Part shown: in pieces, positions 1 to 8,784 of the stretch
Layout of the letters: every line of letters starts with the position of its first letter
Position numbering within the stretch: position 1 is the first letter of the stretch
Assembly (NCBI GenBank): GCA_030695645.1
Contig: JAUYQG010000193.1
Location: forward strand, 1-34,755
Direction: 5' to 3'
Source: Legionellaceae bacterium
GTDB taxonomy: Bacteria > Pseudomonadota > Gammaproteobacteria > Legionellales > Legionellaceae
DNA length: 34,755 nt
Made by a program: the position numbers and the translations under genes
Notes under the pieces: generated by a model
Database searches by the model: none
What the model was told of the DNA's origin: nothing
What the model saw: the letters and a program-made list of their open reading frames with translations, nothing else

Positions 1-1
1 A

Positions 2-41
2 CTAATTATCCTGAATGTATATTTTCTTACAAATAAAGCCG
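2..41 (-). repeat. left copy of a diverged 40-nt block also found at the right end of the window
   Basis: On the minus strand this block reads as the end of an open frame finishing in GFICKKIYIQDN and a TAG stop. A block at 34702-34741 in the same orientation reads GSFCKNIYNQDN and a TAA stop. By hand alignment 31 of 40 bases match without gaps. The family is not recognised. It could be the 3' end of a paralogous gene or of a mobile element. Confidence 0.55.
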
Positions 42-71
42 GTTGTGTCACGTATTGTAAGCTTATAAATA

Positions 72-317
72 TCACAGATCTAAAATTATTTGGACAGAAC
101 TGCATGCGTCTTTTTGCATGCGGTTTTGTCCAAAGTCCAATACTAAGAGTATCACCCCATTAACGGCTCCAATGGTTAAATACCTTAACTCACCGTCGTG
201 TGTACTTTCAGGCTCAACTCGGTTTAAGTCCATAAATATTTCTATGGCATCAATAATCAATTCCATGTTTTTCGAGGTTAAGCAACCTTTTAGTTCATTC
301 CATTCGAACTTGGTCAT
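72..317 (-). pseudogene. BrnT-like toxin remnant, C-terminus replaced by a hairpin repeat
   Basis: The frame begins MTKFEWNELKG and continues with AIEIFMDLNRVE and GELRYLTIGAVNGVILLV, which follows the BrnT RNase toxin pattern: FEWDxxK at the N-terminus, an A-x-x-F-x-D-x-N-R block, then a (D/G)E-R-Y-x-x-I-G-x-x-x-G-x-L-L-V strand. BrnT proteins normally continue with a Y-T-x-R turn and an R-I-I-S-A-R helix that carries catalytic residues. Here the reading frame runs instead into hairpin repeat copy 1 (76-140), so the last residues (LDFGQNRMQKDACSSVQ and on) come from the repeat. The usual K-H-G motif also reads K-N-M. No brnA antitoxin is visible, although its expected place lies at and beyond the left edge. 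It is probably inactive. The family call rests on remembered consensus and is moderate. Confidence 0.5.
76..140. repeat. family 1 hairpin element, copy 1
   Basis: This is an imperfect palindrome with arms TTGGACAGAACTGCATGC and GCATGCGGTTTTGTCCAA, followed by the outer AGTCCAA. The long end, with AGATCT at 76-81, points left. The inner stem is GCATGC-based, as in copy 6 at 22186; most other copies carry GACATGA stems. It interrupts the brnT-like frame. Confidence 0.8.
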
Positions 318-377
318 GTATTTTTATACGGCATTGACGTATTGTCGATAAATGTTACGATAAGGAAGTCATCTCAG

Positions 378-1541
378 TCAAGTTATTTTCTTTCCGTCCA
401 AAGTCCAGTATAAAGTTTCAACTTGGTTTGTATTGTTCATTGTTGAATAATGTTGTTCTATCCTCTGTCTAGCTAAGGCGCCCAGTTGCTGTCGTTCGTC
501 TGGTGATTTTGAGAGCATAGAAAGGCATGCTGCTGCTAGGCTGTTTGGATCGTTGTTGGGTACCACAAGTCCTGTGTCGCCAAGCATGTCTCGTACTTCG
601 CCAACGTCGGTTGCGACGCAGGGGAGTTCGCATAACATGGCTTCAGCTAGACTGTTGGGGAATCCTTCTGTTTTAGAGGGGAGTACGAATAGGTCTAATG
701 AGTTGAGATAACTTGCTGTGTTCTCTACCCCATTGATTAAAATAATACGATCTTGATCAATTAGCGGGGTAAGTAATGCGTTGAGCTCAGAATTATCTGG
801 ATGACAACCTTGTCCGCAGAGGACAAAATACACATGGTCGCATTGAGAACATATCATTTGAATGGCTTGGATTAAATTGGGATAATTTTTATCAGGGTGG
901 AAACGGGCTAGAGTTCCGATGACTATCTTTGAGCCGTCTTCTTTGCGATGGAGGGGATTACGTCTGAACGTAACGGAGTCAAAACCATTATAAATGATGG
1001 CTATTTTTTTAGAATTATAGCCAGCTTTTATGTGATTTTTTGCCGCTATTTTCGAGTTGGTCAGGATAACATCGGGGATAATCCAGGATAGTAGAGCACA
1101 TGTCTTTTTAATCCATCGTGTTGAGCGTTTCAGGTTGACTCCCTCACAGCGAATGCCCCAGATAATATGCTTCACGCCACAAAGCTTTGCTCCCACACCA
1201 CCAATAAGGTCAGCATGATACAACCACGTTTGCACAATATCGGGTTTGATTTGTTTCATTAAACAAAGAAGTCGATAACAAACTGCAATCAAGTTAGTGT
1301 TTTGAATCGCTAAGTGGTGGACTGGGATATCAAGGTTTTCAATACGTGGCGAATAGTAGCCGGGGGTGTTGAGAACGATGACGTGGAAGATGTATTTCGA
1401 ATCGCGCATGGCGCAGAGCGAACGATATAACGCTGTTTCCGATCCACCTAATTCAAGTCCATTGATGATATGAATGATTTTTTTTTTAGGTAATCGCTCG
1501 TTATTCAAGTCATCAGCCTTATAATCGAATGTCACTAGCAT
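378..1541 (-). CDS. GT4-family glycosyltransferase
   Basis: This is a retaining glycosyltransferase of the GT-B fold that probably adds a sugar to lipopolysaccharide core, O-antigen or capsule at the cytoplasmic face of the inner membrane. The protein has 387 residues. The N-terminal domain carries [14 protein letters not shown] (about 26-38), typical of GT4 enzymes. The C-terminal domain carries the EX7E motif, E292-GFPNSLA-E300, followed by a GEVRDM loop. It is the last gene of the minus-strand sugar operon and its ATG lies 23 nt inside the dehydrogenase gene, which suggests translational coupling. No clear ribosome site precedes that ATG; a TTG at codon 12 is preceded by AAGG and is an alternative start. 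Acceptor and donor cannot be told from sequence. The last codons (YWTLDGKK) overlap a degenerate family 1 repeat. Confidence 0.85.
   Translation of the reverse strand: MLVTFDYKADDLNNERLPKKKIIHIINGLELGGSETALYRSLCAMRDSKYIFHVIVLNTPGYYSPRIENLDIPVHHLAIQNTNLIAVCYRLLCLMKQIKPDIVQTWLYHADLIGGVGAKLCGVKHIIWGIRCEGVNLKRSTRWIKKTCALLSWIIPDVILTNSKIAAKNHIKAGYNSKKIAIIYNGFDSVTFRRNPLHRKEDGSKIVIGTLARFHPDKNYPNLIQAIQMICSQCDHVYFVLCGQGCHPDNSELNALLTPLIDQDRIILINGVENTASYLNSLDLFVLPSKTEGFPNSLAEAMLCELPCVATDVGEVRDMLGDTGLVVPNNDPNSLAAACLSMLSKSPDERQQLGALARQRIEQHYSTMNNTNQVETLYWTLDGKKIT
394..408. repeat. degenerate family 1 half-site inside the glycosyltransferase 3' end
   Basis: CCGTCCAAAGTCCA matches one arm of the hairpin family (GTCCAAAGTCCAA). 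It encodes the WTLDG residues near the protein's C-terminus, so the repeat seems to have rewritten the end of this gene. The other arm is not recognisable. Confidence 0.5.
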
Positions 1542-2805
1542 GTTGTGGAAGCAAGTATTTTAAGTCATAAAGTACGTGTGCTTTTTTACCAAAGGCACGG
1601 ATCTCAAGTTCTCCCAATTCTTTAAATTGGTTGTGAGCTACGGCTAAAACAATGGCATCATACGTATCTGAGGGAGGGTGCTCAAGAACGGTTAGCTTAT
1701 ATTCACCCTCCGCAGCAGCAGGGTTCACCCACGGATCATACACATCGATTGTAGCATTATAGCTGCGCAATTCAGAAATAATGTCGATTACTCGTGTATT
1801 ACGTAAATCGGGACAATTTTCTTTGAAGGTAAGTCCCATGATCAATATCCGAGCGCCATCCACGTGAATGCGTCGTTTCAGCATTTCCTTCACCAATTGA
1901 GAGGCCACATAGTGCCCCATCTCATCATTGATACGACGACCTGCCAAAATGATTTCCGGATGATAGCCTATCGCTTCTGCTTTGTGCGTTAGGTAATAGG
2001 GGTCAACACCAATGCAATGCCCACCGACAAGACCCGGACGAAACGGCAAGAAATTCCATTTGGTTTCAGCAGCTTGCAACACTTCTTCCGTGTCAATGCC
2101 TAATTTATTGAAGATCATTGCTAACTCATTGATGAGAGCAATATTGAGATCGCGCTGAGTGTTTTCAATGACTTTAGCGGCTTCCGCTACGCGTATGCTG
2201 GATACTTTGTGCGTTCCTGCCGTCACGATTTGTTGGTATAGAGTATCCACTATATCGGCAACCTCAGGTGTGGAGCCGGATGTGATTTTTTTAATCTTAG
2301 TTAAGCGATGTATTTTATCACCGGGATTAATGCGTTCGGGACTATAACCCACAAAAAAATCTTGGTTAAACTGTAATGTGGAGTATTGCTCTAAAATCGG
2401 AACACAAATTTCTTCGATAGCACCTGGATATACTGTGGACTCATAAATGACAATATCATTTTGTTTGAGTAATGGTGCGAGCATTTCGCTGGCGTGGACT
2501 AAATAAGTAAAGTCAGGTTGTTTGTAACGATCAATAGGAGTTGGAACGGTAATGATAAATGTGTCGCAGAAGGCGATGTCAGATAAGGTTGTTGCAAAAT
2601 AGAGTAATGCTGCCTCTTGTAATTCAGAGGACGATATTTCTAAAGTGGCATCATGGCCTTGCTTGAGCTCAGCGATACGTATCGAGTTTAGGTCAAAGCC
2701 CATTACGGGTCTTTGCTTACCAAATTCAACGGCCAATGGTAACCCGACATAGCCTAAACCAATTACGGCCAGTTTGCGCTCCGCGATGTTAATGAATGGT
2801 GTCAT
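1519..2805 (-). CDS. UDP-sugar 6-dehydrogenase, TviB/WbpA-like
   Basis: This NAD-dependent enzyme oxidises C6 of a nucleotide sugar (probably UDP-GlcNAc or UDP-GalNAc) to the uronic acid in two steps in the cytosol. The Rossmann motif GLGYVG is at residues 16-21, the central domain has [12 protein letters not shown] with Lys211 and Asn215, and the catalytic cysteine is Cys264 in [12 protein letters not shown]. The C-terminal domain begins near [19 protein letters not shown]. Length (428 aa from this start) is usual. The start is taken as [16 protein letters not shown] because the frame upstream to 2841 runs into the transaldolase 3' end and adds no family-like sequence. The gap to the transaldolase gene is 4 nt. 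TviB of the Vi capsule and similar O-antigen enzymes are the nearest type known to me; the exact substrate is an inference. Confidence 0.88.
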   Translation of the reverse strand: MTPFINIAERKLAVIGLGYVGLPLAVEFGKQRPVMGFDLNSIRIAELKQGHDATLEISSSELQEAALLYFATTLSDIAFCDTFIITVPTPIDRYKQPDFTYLVHASEMLAPLLKQNDIVIYESTVYPGAIEEICVPILEQYSTLQFNQDFFVGYSPERINPGDKIHRLTKIKKITSGSTPEVADIVDTLYQQIVTAGTHKVSSIRVAEAAKVIENTQRDLNIALINELAMIFNKLGIDTEEVLQAAETKWNFLPFRPGLVGGHCIGVDPYYLTHKAEAIGYHPEIILAGRRINDEMGHYVASQLVKEMLKRRIHVDGARILIMGLTFKENCPDLRNTRVIDIISELRSYNATIDVYDPWVNPAAAEGEYKLTVLEHPPSDTYDAIVLAVAHNQFKELGELEIRAFGKKAHVLYDLKYLLPQHASDIRL

Positions 2806-2809
2806 GATG

Positions 2810-3526
2810 TTATAACTGAAACCCAGCGGCTTCGGCATCATGATAAAACATTTTCACGGTGTCTAACGAATAGTTCGTTAGATCATAACCAACAAGCGAT
2901 AGTTTCTTCAAAATATCATTAGTGACCGTAATGATGTGACAACCGATATGATCTGCTTGAAAAATATTAAGCAGCTCGCGTGGACTAGCCCAAATTAATT
3001 CGGCAGCAGGGGCAATTTTTAATAACTCAACGGCCGCGGTCATCAAGGGTAATGGATCATGCCCAGTGTCGGCAATACGACCTGCAAATACAGAAACATA
3101 ACTTGGGACGTATGGGTCAAGCGAGTTTACGACGTCACGTACTTGAGTTAGGGTCATAAGGGCTGTTACGTTTAATTTAATTTCTTTAGCCGATAATTTT
3201 TTGATCAAATCATAGCTAGGTGCTTGTTTGGTGTTGGTGACAGGGATTTTAATATAGACATTATCCGCCCAACTGGCAATCTCATGCGCTTGTCGCTCCA
3301 TATCGTTAAAATCATCGGAGAAGACTTCAAATGATACGGGTTTATCTTTAATTTCACTTAAAATATCTAACGCAAATGCCTTGTAATCCTGAATACCCGC
3401 TTTGCGCATTAATGTAGGATTCGTTGTTAACCCTTTAACAAACGGTTGCGCGTACATTTCGAGCATCCCTGCTTTATCAGCGCCATCAGCAAAAATTTTA
3501 ACTTGTAATTCATCAACGCGTTCCAT
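2810..3526 (-). CDS. transaldolase-family aldolase (TalC/FSA-like)
   Basis: This is a class I aldolase of the transaldolase family. The 238 residues lie between fructose-6-phosphate aldolase (about 220) and classical TalB (about 316). IFADGAD (11-17) supplies the conserved Asp, TTNPTL (34-39) the conserved Asn, and YIKIPVTN (91-98) the predicted Schiff-base lysine, Lys93. LNVTAL follows at 118-123. GGGAGA lies 7 nt or so before the ATG, and the start overlaps the gmhB-like gene by 14 nt. Placed between GmhA/GmhB-like genes and a glycosyltransferase, it may supply or divert sedoheptulose 7-phosphate for heptose synthesis. That role is inferred from context; a general pentose-phosphate transaldolase is the alternative. 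Confidence 0.8.
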   Translation of the reverse strand: MERVDELQVKIFADGADKAGMLEMYAQPFVKGLTTNPTLMRKAGIQDYKAFALDILSEIKDKPVSFEVFSDDFNDMERQAHEIASWADNVYIKIPVTNTKQAPSYDLIKKLSAKEIKLNVTALMTLTQVRDVVNSLDPYVPSYVSVFAGRIADTGHDPLPLMTAAVELLKIAPAAELIWASPRELLNIFQADHIGCHIITVTNDILKKLSLVGYDLTNYSLDTVKMFYHDAEAAGFQL

Positions 3527-4070
3527 GTTTTTTCTCCCTTAAAATAATCTGTGCCGCTTCCATAAGCGTCTGCACGCTGAAGTCCATCGATGTAGGCTGT
3601 TTTTCATCATAGCCGTAATCAATAAAAATAGTTTTACAACCTGCCCGTTGTCCGGCTTCGATATCACGCCAACGATCCCCAATCATGTAACTGTGTGTCA
3701 GATCAATGTGATGTTCCGTTGCTGCGGCTAGCAAGGATCCTGGCGATGGTTTTCGGCAGTCGCATTGATCGTCATCGATGTGAAAACAGGTACGAAACTC
3801 ATCGATGGGTAAATTGTTCGATAAATACGTGTTGATGTCCTCAACGGCGGCTTTTGAGGTGGTTTTGCGCGCGACATCGGGTTGATTGGTAATGACGATT
3901 AATAAAAATCCGGCCCCAGACAGTGCGGCTAATGCATCGGGGACTCCAGGTAAAATTTCCATAGCCGCAAGGTTAGCGGGTGCATACGGCTTGCCGTTTA
4001 TGACTACAGAACGATTGATTACGCCATCTCTATCTAAAAAGACTGCTAGCCGAGTGTGATTAGACAGCAC
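3513..4070 (-). CDS. gmhB: HAD phosphatase, GmhB-like (heptose bisphosphate phosphatase)
   Basis: This HAD-superfamily phosphatase resembles D-glycero-D-manno-heptose 1,7-bisphosphate 7-phosphatase. The nucleophile motif FLDRDGVIN is near the N-terminus, ITNQPDV is motif II, and CRKP plus IGDRWRDIEAG give motifs III and IV. A zinc-binding set C-F-H-x5-C-D-C sits before CRKP, as in GmhB. About 185 residues is normal. The GTG at 4070 is preferred because GAGG lies six bases upstream; a TTG at 4076 keeps the same frame. It overlaps both neighbours (SIS gene and transaldolase), so all three are probably co-translated. Other HAD sugar phosphatases with the zinc loop exist, so the substrate is inferred from the SIS partner. 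Confidence 0.78.
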   Translation of the reverse strand: MLSNHTRLAVFLDRDGVINRSVVINGKPYAPANLAAMEILPGVPDALAALSGAGFLLIVITNQPDVARKTTSKAAVEDINTYLSNNLPIDEFRTCFHIDDDQCDCRKPSPGSLLAAATEHHIDLTHSYMIGDRWRDIEAGQRAGCKTIFIDYGYDEKQPTSMDFSVQTLMEAAQIILREKKHGTR

Positions 4071-4668
4071 AAGCAACCTCGGACTCCCATTTCGTTTGAT
4101 GCGCTTTAAGTTTGGGATGTGACACCAATAAATGCCAAACTACAGCCTGAAATGCTTCAGAATGAGGAGTGATGTTGTCTGCATTTACAGTTGGAATCAC
4201 CACACACGCATCGGCAACTTGTGCTGTATAACCACCGTCACGTCCGACCACGCCCGTGATTTTAGCACCTACTTTTCTAGCGTGTTGTAGTGCCATGACG
4301 AGATTGGGGCTGATGTTTTTTTCAAGATTTCCGCCACCGACTGACAAAACAAAAATGATGTCTTTGGCGTTCAATTTGCTGATTTTCAACCATTCTACAA
4401 ATACAGATGCCCAACCTTCATCATTTGTGCGAGCAGTGAGTTCCGAGACATTATCGGTCGGTGCATAGGCTTCGATTCCAACGATTTTACGAAAATCATT
4501 GACGGCATGTGAACAGTTACCGGCGCTACCACCTACACCTAAAAAGAAAATTCGACCCTCGTTTTGTTTGACACGAATCAGTAAATCGGCCATTTTTTCA
4601 ATGGCATTGACATCGATGTGTTGAAGAATTTGAATGGCTTCGTTGACGTGTTGCTGTGCGTAACTCAC
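4060..4668 (-). CDS. gmhA: SIS-domain isomerase, GmhA-like (sedoheptulose 7-phosphate isomerase)
   Basis: This is a phosphosugar isomerase of the SIS family. GmhA turns sedoheptulose 7-phosphate into D-glycero-D-manno-heptose 7-phosphate, the first step of the lipopolysaccharide heptose pathway. The 202-residue protein has an N-terminal helix, then FFLGVGGSAGNCSHAVNDF (phosphosugar-binding glycines and serine), a second loop LSVGGGNLEKN and a C-terminal helix with HSEAFQAVVWHLL. The start is GTG at 4668, supported by AAGGAG six bases upstream. It is the first gene of the minus-strand sugar operon. A GmhB-like phosphatase next door supports the heptose assignment. It is somewhat diverged from E. 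coli-type GmhA and could be a paralogue dedicated to O-antigen or capsule. Confidence 0.78.
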   Translation of the reverse strand: MSYAQQHVNEAIQILQHIDVNAIEKMADLLIRVKQNEGRIFFLGVGGSAGNCSHAVNDFRKIVGIEAYAPTDNVSELTARTNDEGWASVFVEWLKISKLNAKDIIFVLSVGGGNLEKNISPNLVMALQHARKVGAKITGVVGRDGGYTAQVADACVVIPTVNADNITPHSEAFQAVVWHLLVSHPKLKAHQTKWESEVACAV

Positions 4669-4710
4669 ATTGAGCTCCTTATCAATAATAATAAATTCCG
4701 TTTTAACTGA

Positions 4711-4763
4711 ACTTTGGACAAAAAGACATGAGGCCCTTTCATGTCTTTCTGTCCAAAGTCCAA
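4711..4763. repeat. family 1 hairpin element, copy 2
   Basis: The arms are ACTTTGGACAAAAAGACATGA and TCATGTCTTTCTGTCCAAAGT, followed by CCAA. It lies between the 3' end of radC and the 5' end of the gmhA-like gene, both minus strand. The stem followed by a T-rich run would terminate radC transcription. The outermost TTGG of the left arm is replaced by GA. Confidence 0.85.
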
Positions 4764-4831
4764 TTGAGTATTGTCACGTTATATCATGAAGTAATTTGAA
4801 GAGGAATAGGTAATTTTAAGTATGACCAAAT

Positions 4832-5515
4832 TTAATGACAATGCCATTTTACTTGATTCATTATAGAATACACTTCGTTATCCCCAATTACCAAATGGTC
4901 TAATAACTGCACATCCACCAGTTCCAGTGCTGTGCTCAGTCGTTCCGTAACGGCTATATCCTGAGGACTGGCATCCGATAGACCTGATGGGTGATTATGG
5001 GCGATGATAATTGCTGCAGCGTTTAACTTTAATACCCGTTCGATAATGGGGCGGGGGTGGATACTTGCTGTGTTGATGGTGCCTGTGAATAACTCTTCAT
5101 ACGTTAACACTCGGTAATGACTATCCAAAAACAGTGCTGCAAACGTTTCGTTTTTTTTGTCACGTAACCGGCGTTTGAGGAACGTGCTGGTTTGTTTGGA
5201 ATTTGTGAGCTGCGTTTCTTTTTGTAACCTGATAAAATCACTACGACGACACATTTCTTGTGCGGCTTGTAATTGAGTAAAACGCACGATACCAAAACCA
5301 GGAACTTGTTGAAATGCTCGTAAGTCGGTATTTAAGACGGAGCGTAGGTCGCCGAAATGTATTAATAAATCGTGAGCAAGTTGCACACAGGATTTTTTGG
5401 CATTACCTGAGCTAATGAAAACAGCTAATAATTCGGCATCGGACAGACTAGTAGCACCCGAGTCGATTAGTTTTTCACGTACACGCAGCGCGGGTACTGG
5501 AAGTTGGACGGTCAT
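4832..5515 (-). CDS. radC: RadC-family JAB-domain protein
   Basis: This is the RadC/YicR family, historically called DNA repair protein RadC; its biochemical role remains uncertain. The N-terminal UPF0758 helical region includes a helix-hairpin-helix stretch at about 61-87 (LRAFQQVPGFGIVRFTQLQA). The JAB/MPN metalloprotease-like domain has HNHPSG at 173-178 and a following S-x7-D (Ser183...Asp). The length of 227 is normal. The ATG is at 5515 and the gene is divergent from coaBC across 54 nt, a common gammaproteobacterial arrangement. The C-terminus (SIMNQVKWHCH) departs from the usual SFAE-type ending, which may reflect rearrangement near the repeat downstream. Confidence 0.93.
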   Translation of the reverse strand: MTVQLPVPALRVREKLIDSGATSLSDAELLAVFISSGNAKKSCVQLAHDLLIHFGDLRSVLNTDLRAFQQVPGFGIVRFTQLQAAQEMCRRSDFIRLQKETQLTNSKQTSTFLKRRLRDKKNETFAALFLDSHYRVLTYEELFTGTINTASIHPRPIIERVLKLNAAAIIIAHNHPSGLSDASPQDIAVTERLSTALELVDVQLLDHLVIGDNEVYSIMNQVKWHCH

Positions 5516-5569
5516 GTTGATTCCTTTATGATGACGTTACCTCGATATTTTGATTAATAAAGGTAAACT

Positions 5570-6784
5570 ATGCAAGATTTTGCAAATAAAAAAATAGTAC
5601 TGGGTATTTGTGGGGGGATTGCGGCGTACAAATCAGCTTATCTCGTGCGCGAATTGACTCGTCTTGGTGCTTTGGTGCGTGTCGTGATGACAACTTGCGC
5701 ACAAGCCTTTATTACGCCAATGACGCTACAAGCTTTAAGCGGTGAGGCGGTTCGGTGTGAGTTGTTTGATTCCGAAGCAGAACGTGCCATGGGGCATATT
5801 GAGTTAGCGCGTTGGGCGGATTATTTGGTCATTGCTCCGGCGACAGCTAATTGTTTGGCAAAAATGGCACATGGATTGGCAGATGATTTATTATCAACAT
5901 TATACCTTGTTGCTGAAACGCCTGTGATTGTTTGTCCAGCAATGAATCGTAGCATGTGGGCGCACCCGGCGACGCAGGCGAATTGTAAGTTGTTGGCTAG
6001 TCGTTCCGTGGTGATCGTGGGGCCTAGCGAAGGATCACAAGCCTGCGGCGAATATGGATTGGGGCGGATGAGTGAGGTGGATTCCATTATTAACGCACTG
6101 CGTTTGCATCATGTAAATCAACTGCTGCAAGGGCGTGATATTTTGATTACGGCAGGTCCTACGCGCGAACCAATCGATCCGGTGCGTTATATCAGTAACT
6201 GCAGCTCTGGAAAAATGGGTTATGCGTTGGCAGAGGCTGCTATGATGGCTGGGGCACGTGTGACGTTGATCAGCGGACCCACTTCTTTGGAAATACCCGA
6301 CGGGGTCGATTTTCATCGTGTTGATTCGGCACAGGCTATGTTGCAATCTGTTCTGAAGCATTTAAAACCCGGCATGATTTTCATTGGGACGGCCGCAGTA
6401 GCTGACTATCATGTTGAAAAACCAGCAACAGAAAAACTGAAAAAACAGGGACAAGAAACGTTAACACTGACTTTGAAAAAAAACCCTGATATTTTATCGA
6501 CGGTCGCAGACAGTGGCAAAGCATCCTATGTCGTTGGATTTGCAGCAGAGACTCATGATTTCATCAAGCATGCGCAGGATAAATTGCGCAGTAAAAAATT
6601 AGATATGATTATTGCAAATCAGGTGGGTGATGGGATAGGTTTTGATAGTGATAGGAATCAAGTGACGGTGATAACGAAAGACAGCCAAACTGAAATCAGT
6701 TTAATGCATAAAACGCGGTTGGCAGGTGAAATCATTGGGATACTTGCAATTTTCGTGACAACTCTGCAAAATGTCGCACATTAA
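5570..6784 (+). CDS. coaBC: bifunctional phosphopantothenoylcysteine synthase/decarboxylase
   Basis: This enzyme makes 4'-phosphopantetheine for coenzyme A. CoaB joins phosphopantothenate and cysteine using CTP, and CoaC decarboxylates the product with FMN. The N-terminal flavoprotein domain starts ICGGIAAYKS, has MGHIELARWAD with the catalytic histidine, the PAMNRSMW loop, and GSQACGEYGLGRM with the active-site cysteine. The CoaB half starts near DILITAGPTREPIDPVRYI with NCSSGKMG. The 404 residues match the family. The start has AAAGG six bases upstream. Downstream lie a long inverted repeat (6800-6862) and dut, the usual neighbour of coaBC. Confidence 0.97.
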   Translation: MQDFANKKIVLGICGGIAAYKSAYLVRELTRLGALVRVVMTTCAQAFITPMTLQALSGEAVRCELFDSEAERAMGHIELARWADYLVIAPATANCLAKMAHGLADDLLSTLYLVAETPVIVCPAMNRSMWAHPATQANCKLLASRSVVIVGPSEGSQACGEYGLGRMSEVDSIINALRLHHVNQLLQGRDILITAGPTREPIDPVRYISNCSSGKMGYALAEAAMMAGARVTLISGPTSLEIPDGVDFHRVDSAQAMLQSVLKHLKPGMIFIGTAAVADYHVEKPATEKLKKQGQETLTLTLKKNPDILSTVADSGKASYVVGFAAETHDFIKHAQDKLRSKKLDMIIANQVGDGIGFDSDRNQVTVITKDSQTEISLMHKTRLAGEIIGILAIFVTTLQNVAH

Positions 6785-6799
6785 AAACCTAAAAGTCAG

Positions 6800-6862
6800 T
6801 CAGGGTTTCGATATGTTTCGAGCAAAGCGCAAAATCGCTGGTTAAACAGGTCGAAACCCTGA
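6800..6862. repeat. inverted repeat between coaBC and dut
   Basis: TCAGGGTTTCGA at 6800-6811 is perfectly complementary to TCGAAACCCTGA at 6851-6862, around a 39-nt spacer. There is no T-run after the stem, so a classical terminator is unlikely. It may be an RNA-stabilising hairpin or a small REP-like element. Confidence 0.7.
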
Positions 6863-6888
6863 TTGAAACGAAAACTAAAGAGAAAAAA

Positions 6889-7347
6889 ATGACTCAAGCC
6901 ATTCAAATCAAAATTTTGGACCCACGAGTGGGCAATTCCATTGAGCTGCCTCAGTATGCTACGTCCGGTTCAGCGGGGCTTGATTTGCGCGTTTGCATTG
7001 ATGAACCACTGCAAATTGGGTCACAAGAAACGGTATTGCTGCCTACGGGCTTAGCAATTTACATCGCTGACCCAGGCTTAGCTGCGGTAATTTTGCCTCG
7101 TTCAGGTTTGGGTCATAAACATGGTATCGTCTTGGGTAATTTGGTAGGGCTTATAGATTCCGATTATCAAGGCGAATTGAAAATTTCTTGCTGGAATCGT
7201 AATGCAGAACATTTTACGATCAATCCTGGTGACCGTATTGCGCAATTGGTCTTTTTGCCAGTTGTACGTGCCGCATTTTCATTAGTGGAGTCATTTACCG
7301 AGACCAGTCGTGGAGAGGGCGGTTTTGGTAGCTCTGGGAGACAATAA
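6889..7347 (+). CDS. dut: deoxyuridine 5'-triphosphate nucleotidohydrolase
   Basis: dUTPase hydrolyses dUTP to dUMP and pyrophosphate, keeping uracil out of DNA and feeding dTMP synthesis. The homotrimeric family's five motifs are all present: SGSAGLDLR (I), [10 protein letters not shown] (II), [11 protein letters not shown] with the catalytic Asp (III), PGDRIAQLV (IV) and the C-terminal [10 protein letters not shown] lid (V). Its 152 residues are normal. Its stop codon shares one base with the start of the next gene (TAATG), so translation is probably coupled to algC. Confidence 0.97.
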   Translation: MTQAIQIKILDPRVGNSIELPQYATSGSAGLDLRVCIDEPLQIGSQETVLLPTGLAIYIADPGLAAVILPRSGLGHKHGIVLGNLVGLIDSDYQGELKISCWNRNAEHFTINPGDRIAQLVFLPVVRAAFSLVESFTETSRGEGGFGSSGRQ

Positions 7348-8738
7348 TGCATTCCTATCAATGCAATCACGTAGCGCGTGATGTATTTCGTGCCTATGAT
7401 ATTCGTGGAATTGTAGGTGATCAACTGGATGACGACGCATTCTATAGTATTGGTAAAGCGATCGCTTGCCGTCTTCATAGTTTGGGGCGCTCGAATATTC
7501 TATTAGCTCGTGATGGTCGTTTGACCAGTGATGCGCTATCAAAAGCCGTTGCACAAGGTTTGTTGGATAGTGGTATCGACGTGGTTGATTTGGGTACTGT
7601 ACCCACACCGGTTATGTATTATGCAACTCATGTGCATGGGATTGATAGCGGGCTAATGGTCACAGGGAGCCATAATCCTGCCGATTATAATGGCATTAAA
7701 ATGGTGCTTGCTGGGACAGCTTTGGCACAAGACCACATCCAAATGTTATATAATTTGGTTGTTGCGGGCCAATTTATTAGTGGTCAGGGGCACTACCAGC
7801 AATTTGATATTCTGGATGATTATCAGCAGCGTATCGTCGGTGATATTCAACTGAAACGTCCTTTAAAGGTCGTTGTGGATTGTGGTAATGGGATCTCGGG
7901 TGTTGTGGCACCTCAGGTATTACGTGAATTAGGTTGTGATGTTGTTGAATTGTATTGTGATGTGGATGGCCGGTTTCCGAACCATCATCCGGATCCAACC
8001 GTTGAGGCCAATTTAGTTGATTTGAAAGCAGCAGTGGCTGCGCATCAGGCGGATCTTGGTTTGGCTTTTGATGGTGATGGCGATCGATTGGGAGTGGTGA
8101 CGAATCTTGGTGAGTTGATTTGGCCTGATCGTTTGATGATGTTTTATGCACCTCACGTGATCAAGAGCTATCCTGGTGGTACCATTGTGTTTGATGTTAA
8201 GTGTTCTAGTCATTTAGCGACCGTGATCCGACAAGCGGGTGGTGTTGCTAAAATGTGTCCAACGGGGCATTCGTTAGTGAAACAAGTCATGAAAGACGAA
8301 GGTGCTGCACTGGCGGGTGAAATGAGTGGTCATCTTTTCTTTAAAGACAGGTGGTATGGTTTTGATGATGCTCTCTATAGTGCCTGCCGGTTGTTGGAAA
8401 TCATCAGCTTAGCCTCGGTTACTGTGAGCGATCAATTCGCTGACGTGCCTAACAGCGTCAATACGCCTGAAATCAAAATTCCTATTTTTGAAGATAAGAA
8501 ATTTGCGTTTATGCAAGCGTTCGTAGAGCGGGCGCATTTTCCGGAGGCCGAGCTGATTTCGATTGATGGATTACGTGTTGAGTACGCGCATGGGTGGGGA
8601 TTACTTCGTGCCTCAAATACGACCCCTTGTTTGGTTGCTCGATTTGAGGCATCGGATCAGGCTAGTTTGTCTTTAATTCAGGCTGTATTCAAAGCACAGC
8701 TGAAAGCGGTAGATGAACATTTAATGGTTCCTTTTTGA
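7347..8738 (+). CDS. algC: phosphomannomutase/phosphoglucomutase
   Basis: This alpha-D-phosphohexomutase interconverts mannose or glucose 1- and 6-phosphates, supplying GDP-mannose and UDP-glucose for envelope polysaccharides. The phosphoserine loop VTGSHNPADYNG, the metal loop DGDGDRLG and the sugar-specificity loop GEMSGHLFF are all intact. The 463-residue length fits AlgC. A dut-algC order downstream of coaBC is typical of pseudomonads and Legionellales. The gene may feed the sugar operon at the left of the window. A degenerate family 1 half-site begins two bases after the stop. Confidence 0.92.
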   Translation: MHSYQCNHVARDVFRAYDIRGIVGDQLDDDAFYSIGKAIACRLHSLGRSNILLARDGRLTSDALSKAVAQGLLDSGIDVVDLGTVPTPVMYYATHVHGIDSGLMVTGSHNPADYNGIKMVLAGTALAQDHIQMLYNLVVAGQFISGQGHYQQFDILDDYQQRIVGDIQLKRPLKVVVDCGNGISGVVAPQVLRELGCDVVELYCDVDGRFPNHHPDPTVEANLVDLKAAVAAHQADLGLAFDGDGDRLGVVTNLGELIWPDRLMMFYAPHVIKSYPGGTIVFDVKCSSHLATVIRQAGGVAKMCPTGHSLVKQVMKDEGAALAGEMSGHLFFKDRWYGFDDALYSACRLLEIISLASVTVSDQFADVPNSVNTPEIKIPIFEDKKFAFMQAFVERAHFPEAELISIDGLRVEYAHGWGLLRASNTTPCLVARFEASDQASLSLIQAVFKAQLKAVDEHLMVPF

Positions 8739-8739
8739 A

Positions 8740-8751
8740 TTGGACTTTGGA
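8740..8751. repeat. degenerate family 1 half-site after algC
   Basis: TTGGACTTTGGA is identical to the left arm of the hairpin family, but it continues into TATAATTTTT with no matching right arm. It probably marks a decayed copy. Confidence 0.5.
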
Positions 8752-8784
8752 TATAATTTTTACATGGGAACGTGAGCTTATTGG

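Noticed and set aside
118-351. Plus-strand frame of 77 codons at the left edge
   Set aside because: It lies antisense to the brnT-like remnant, and its start falls within the hairpin element; no family features were seen.
4821-4864. ATGACCAAATTTAATGAC near the radC 3' end, resembling the start of the brnT-like gene
   Set aside because: Only about 14 bases match, the frame stops after 14 codons and it overlaps radC; chance is more likely.
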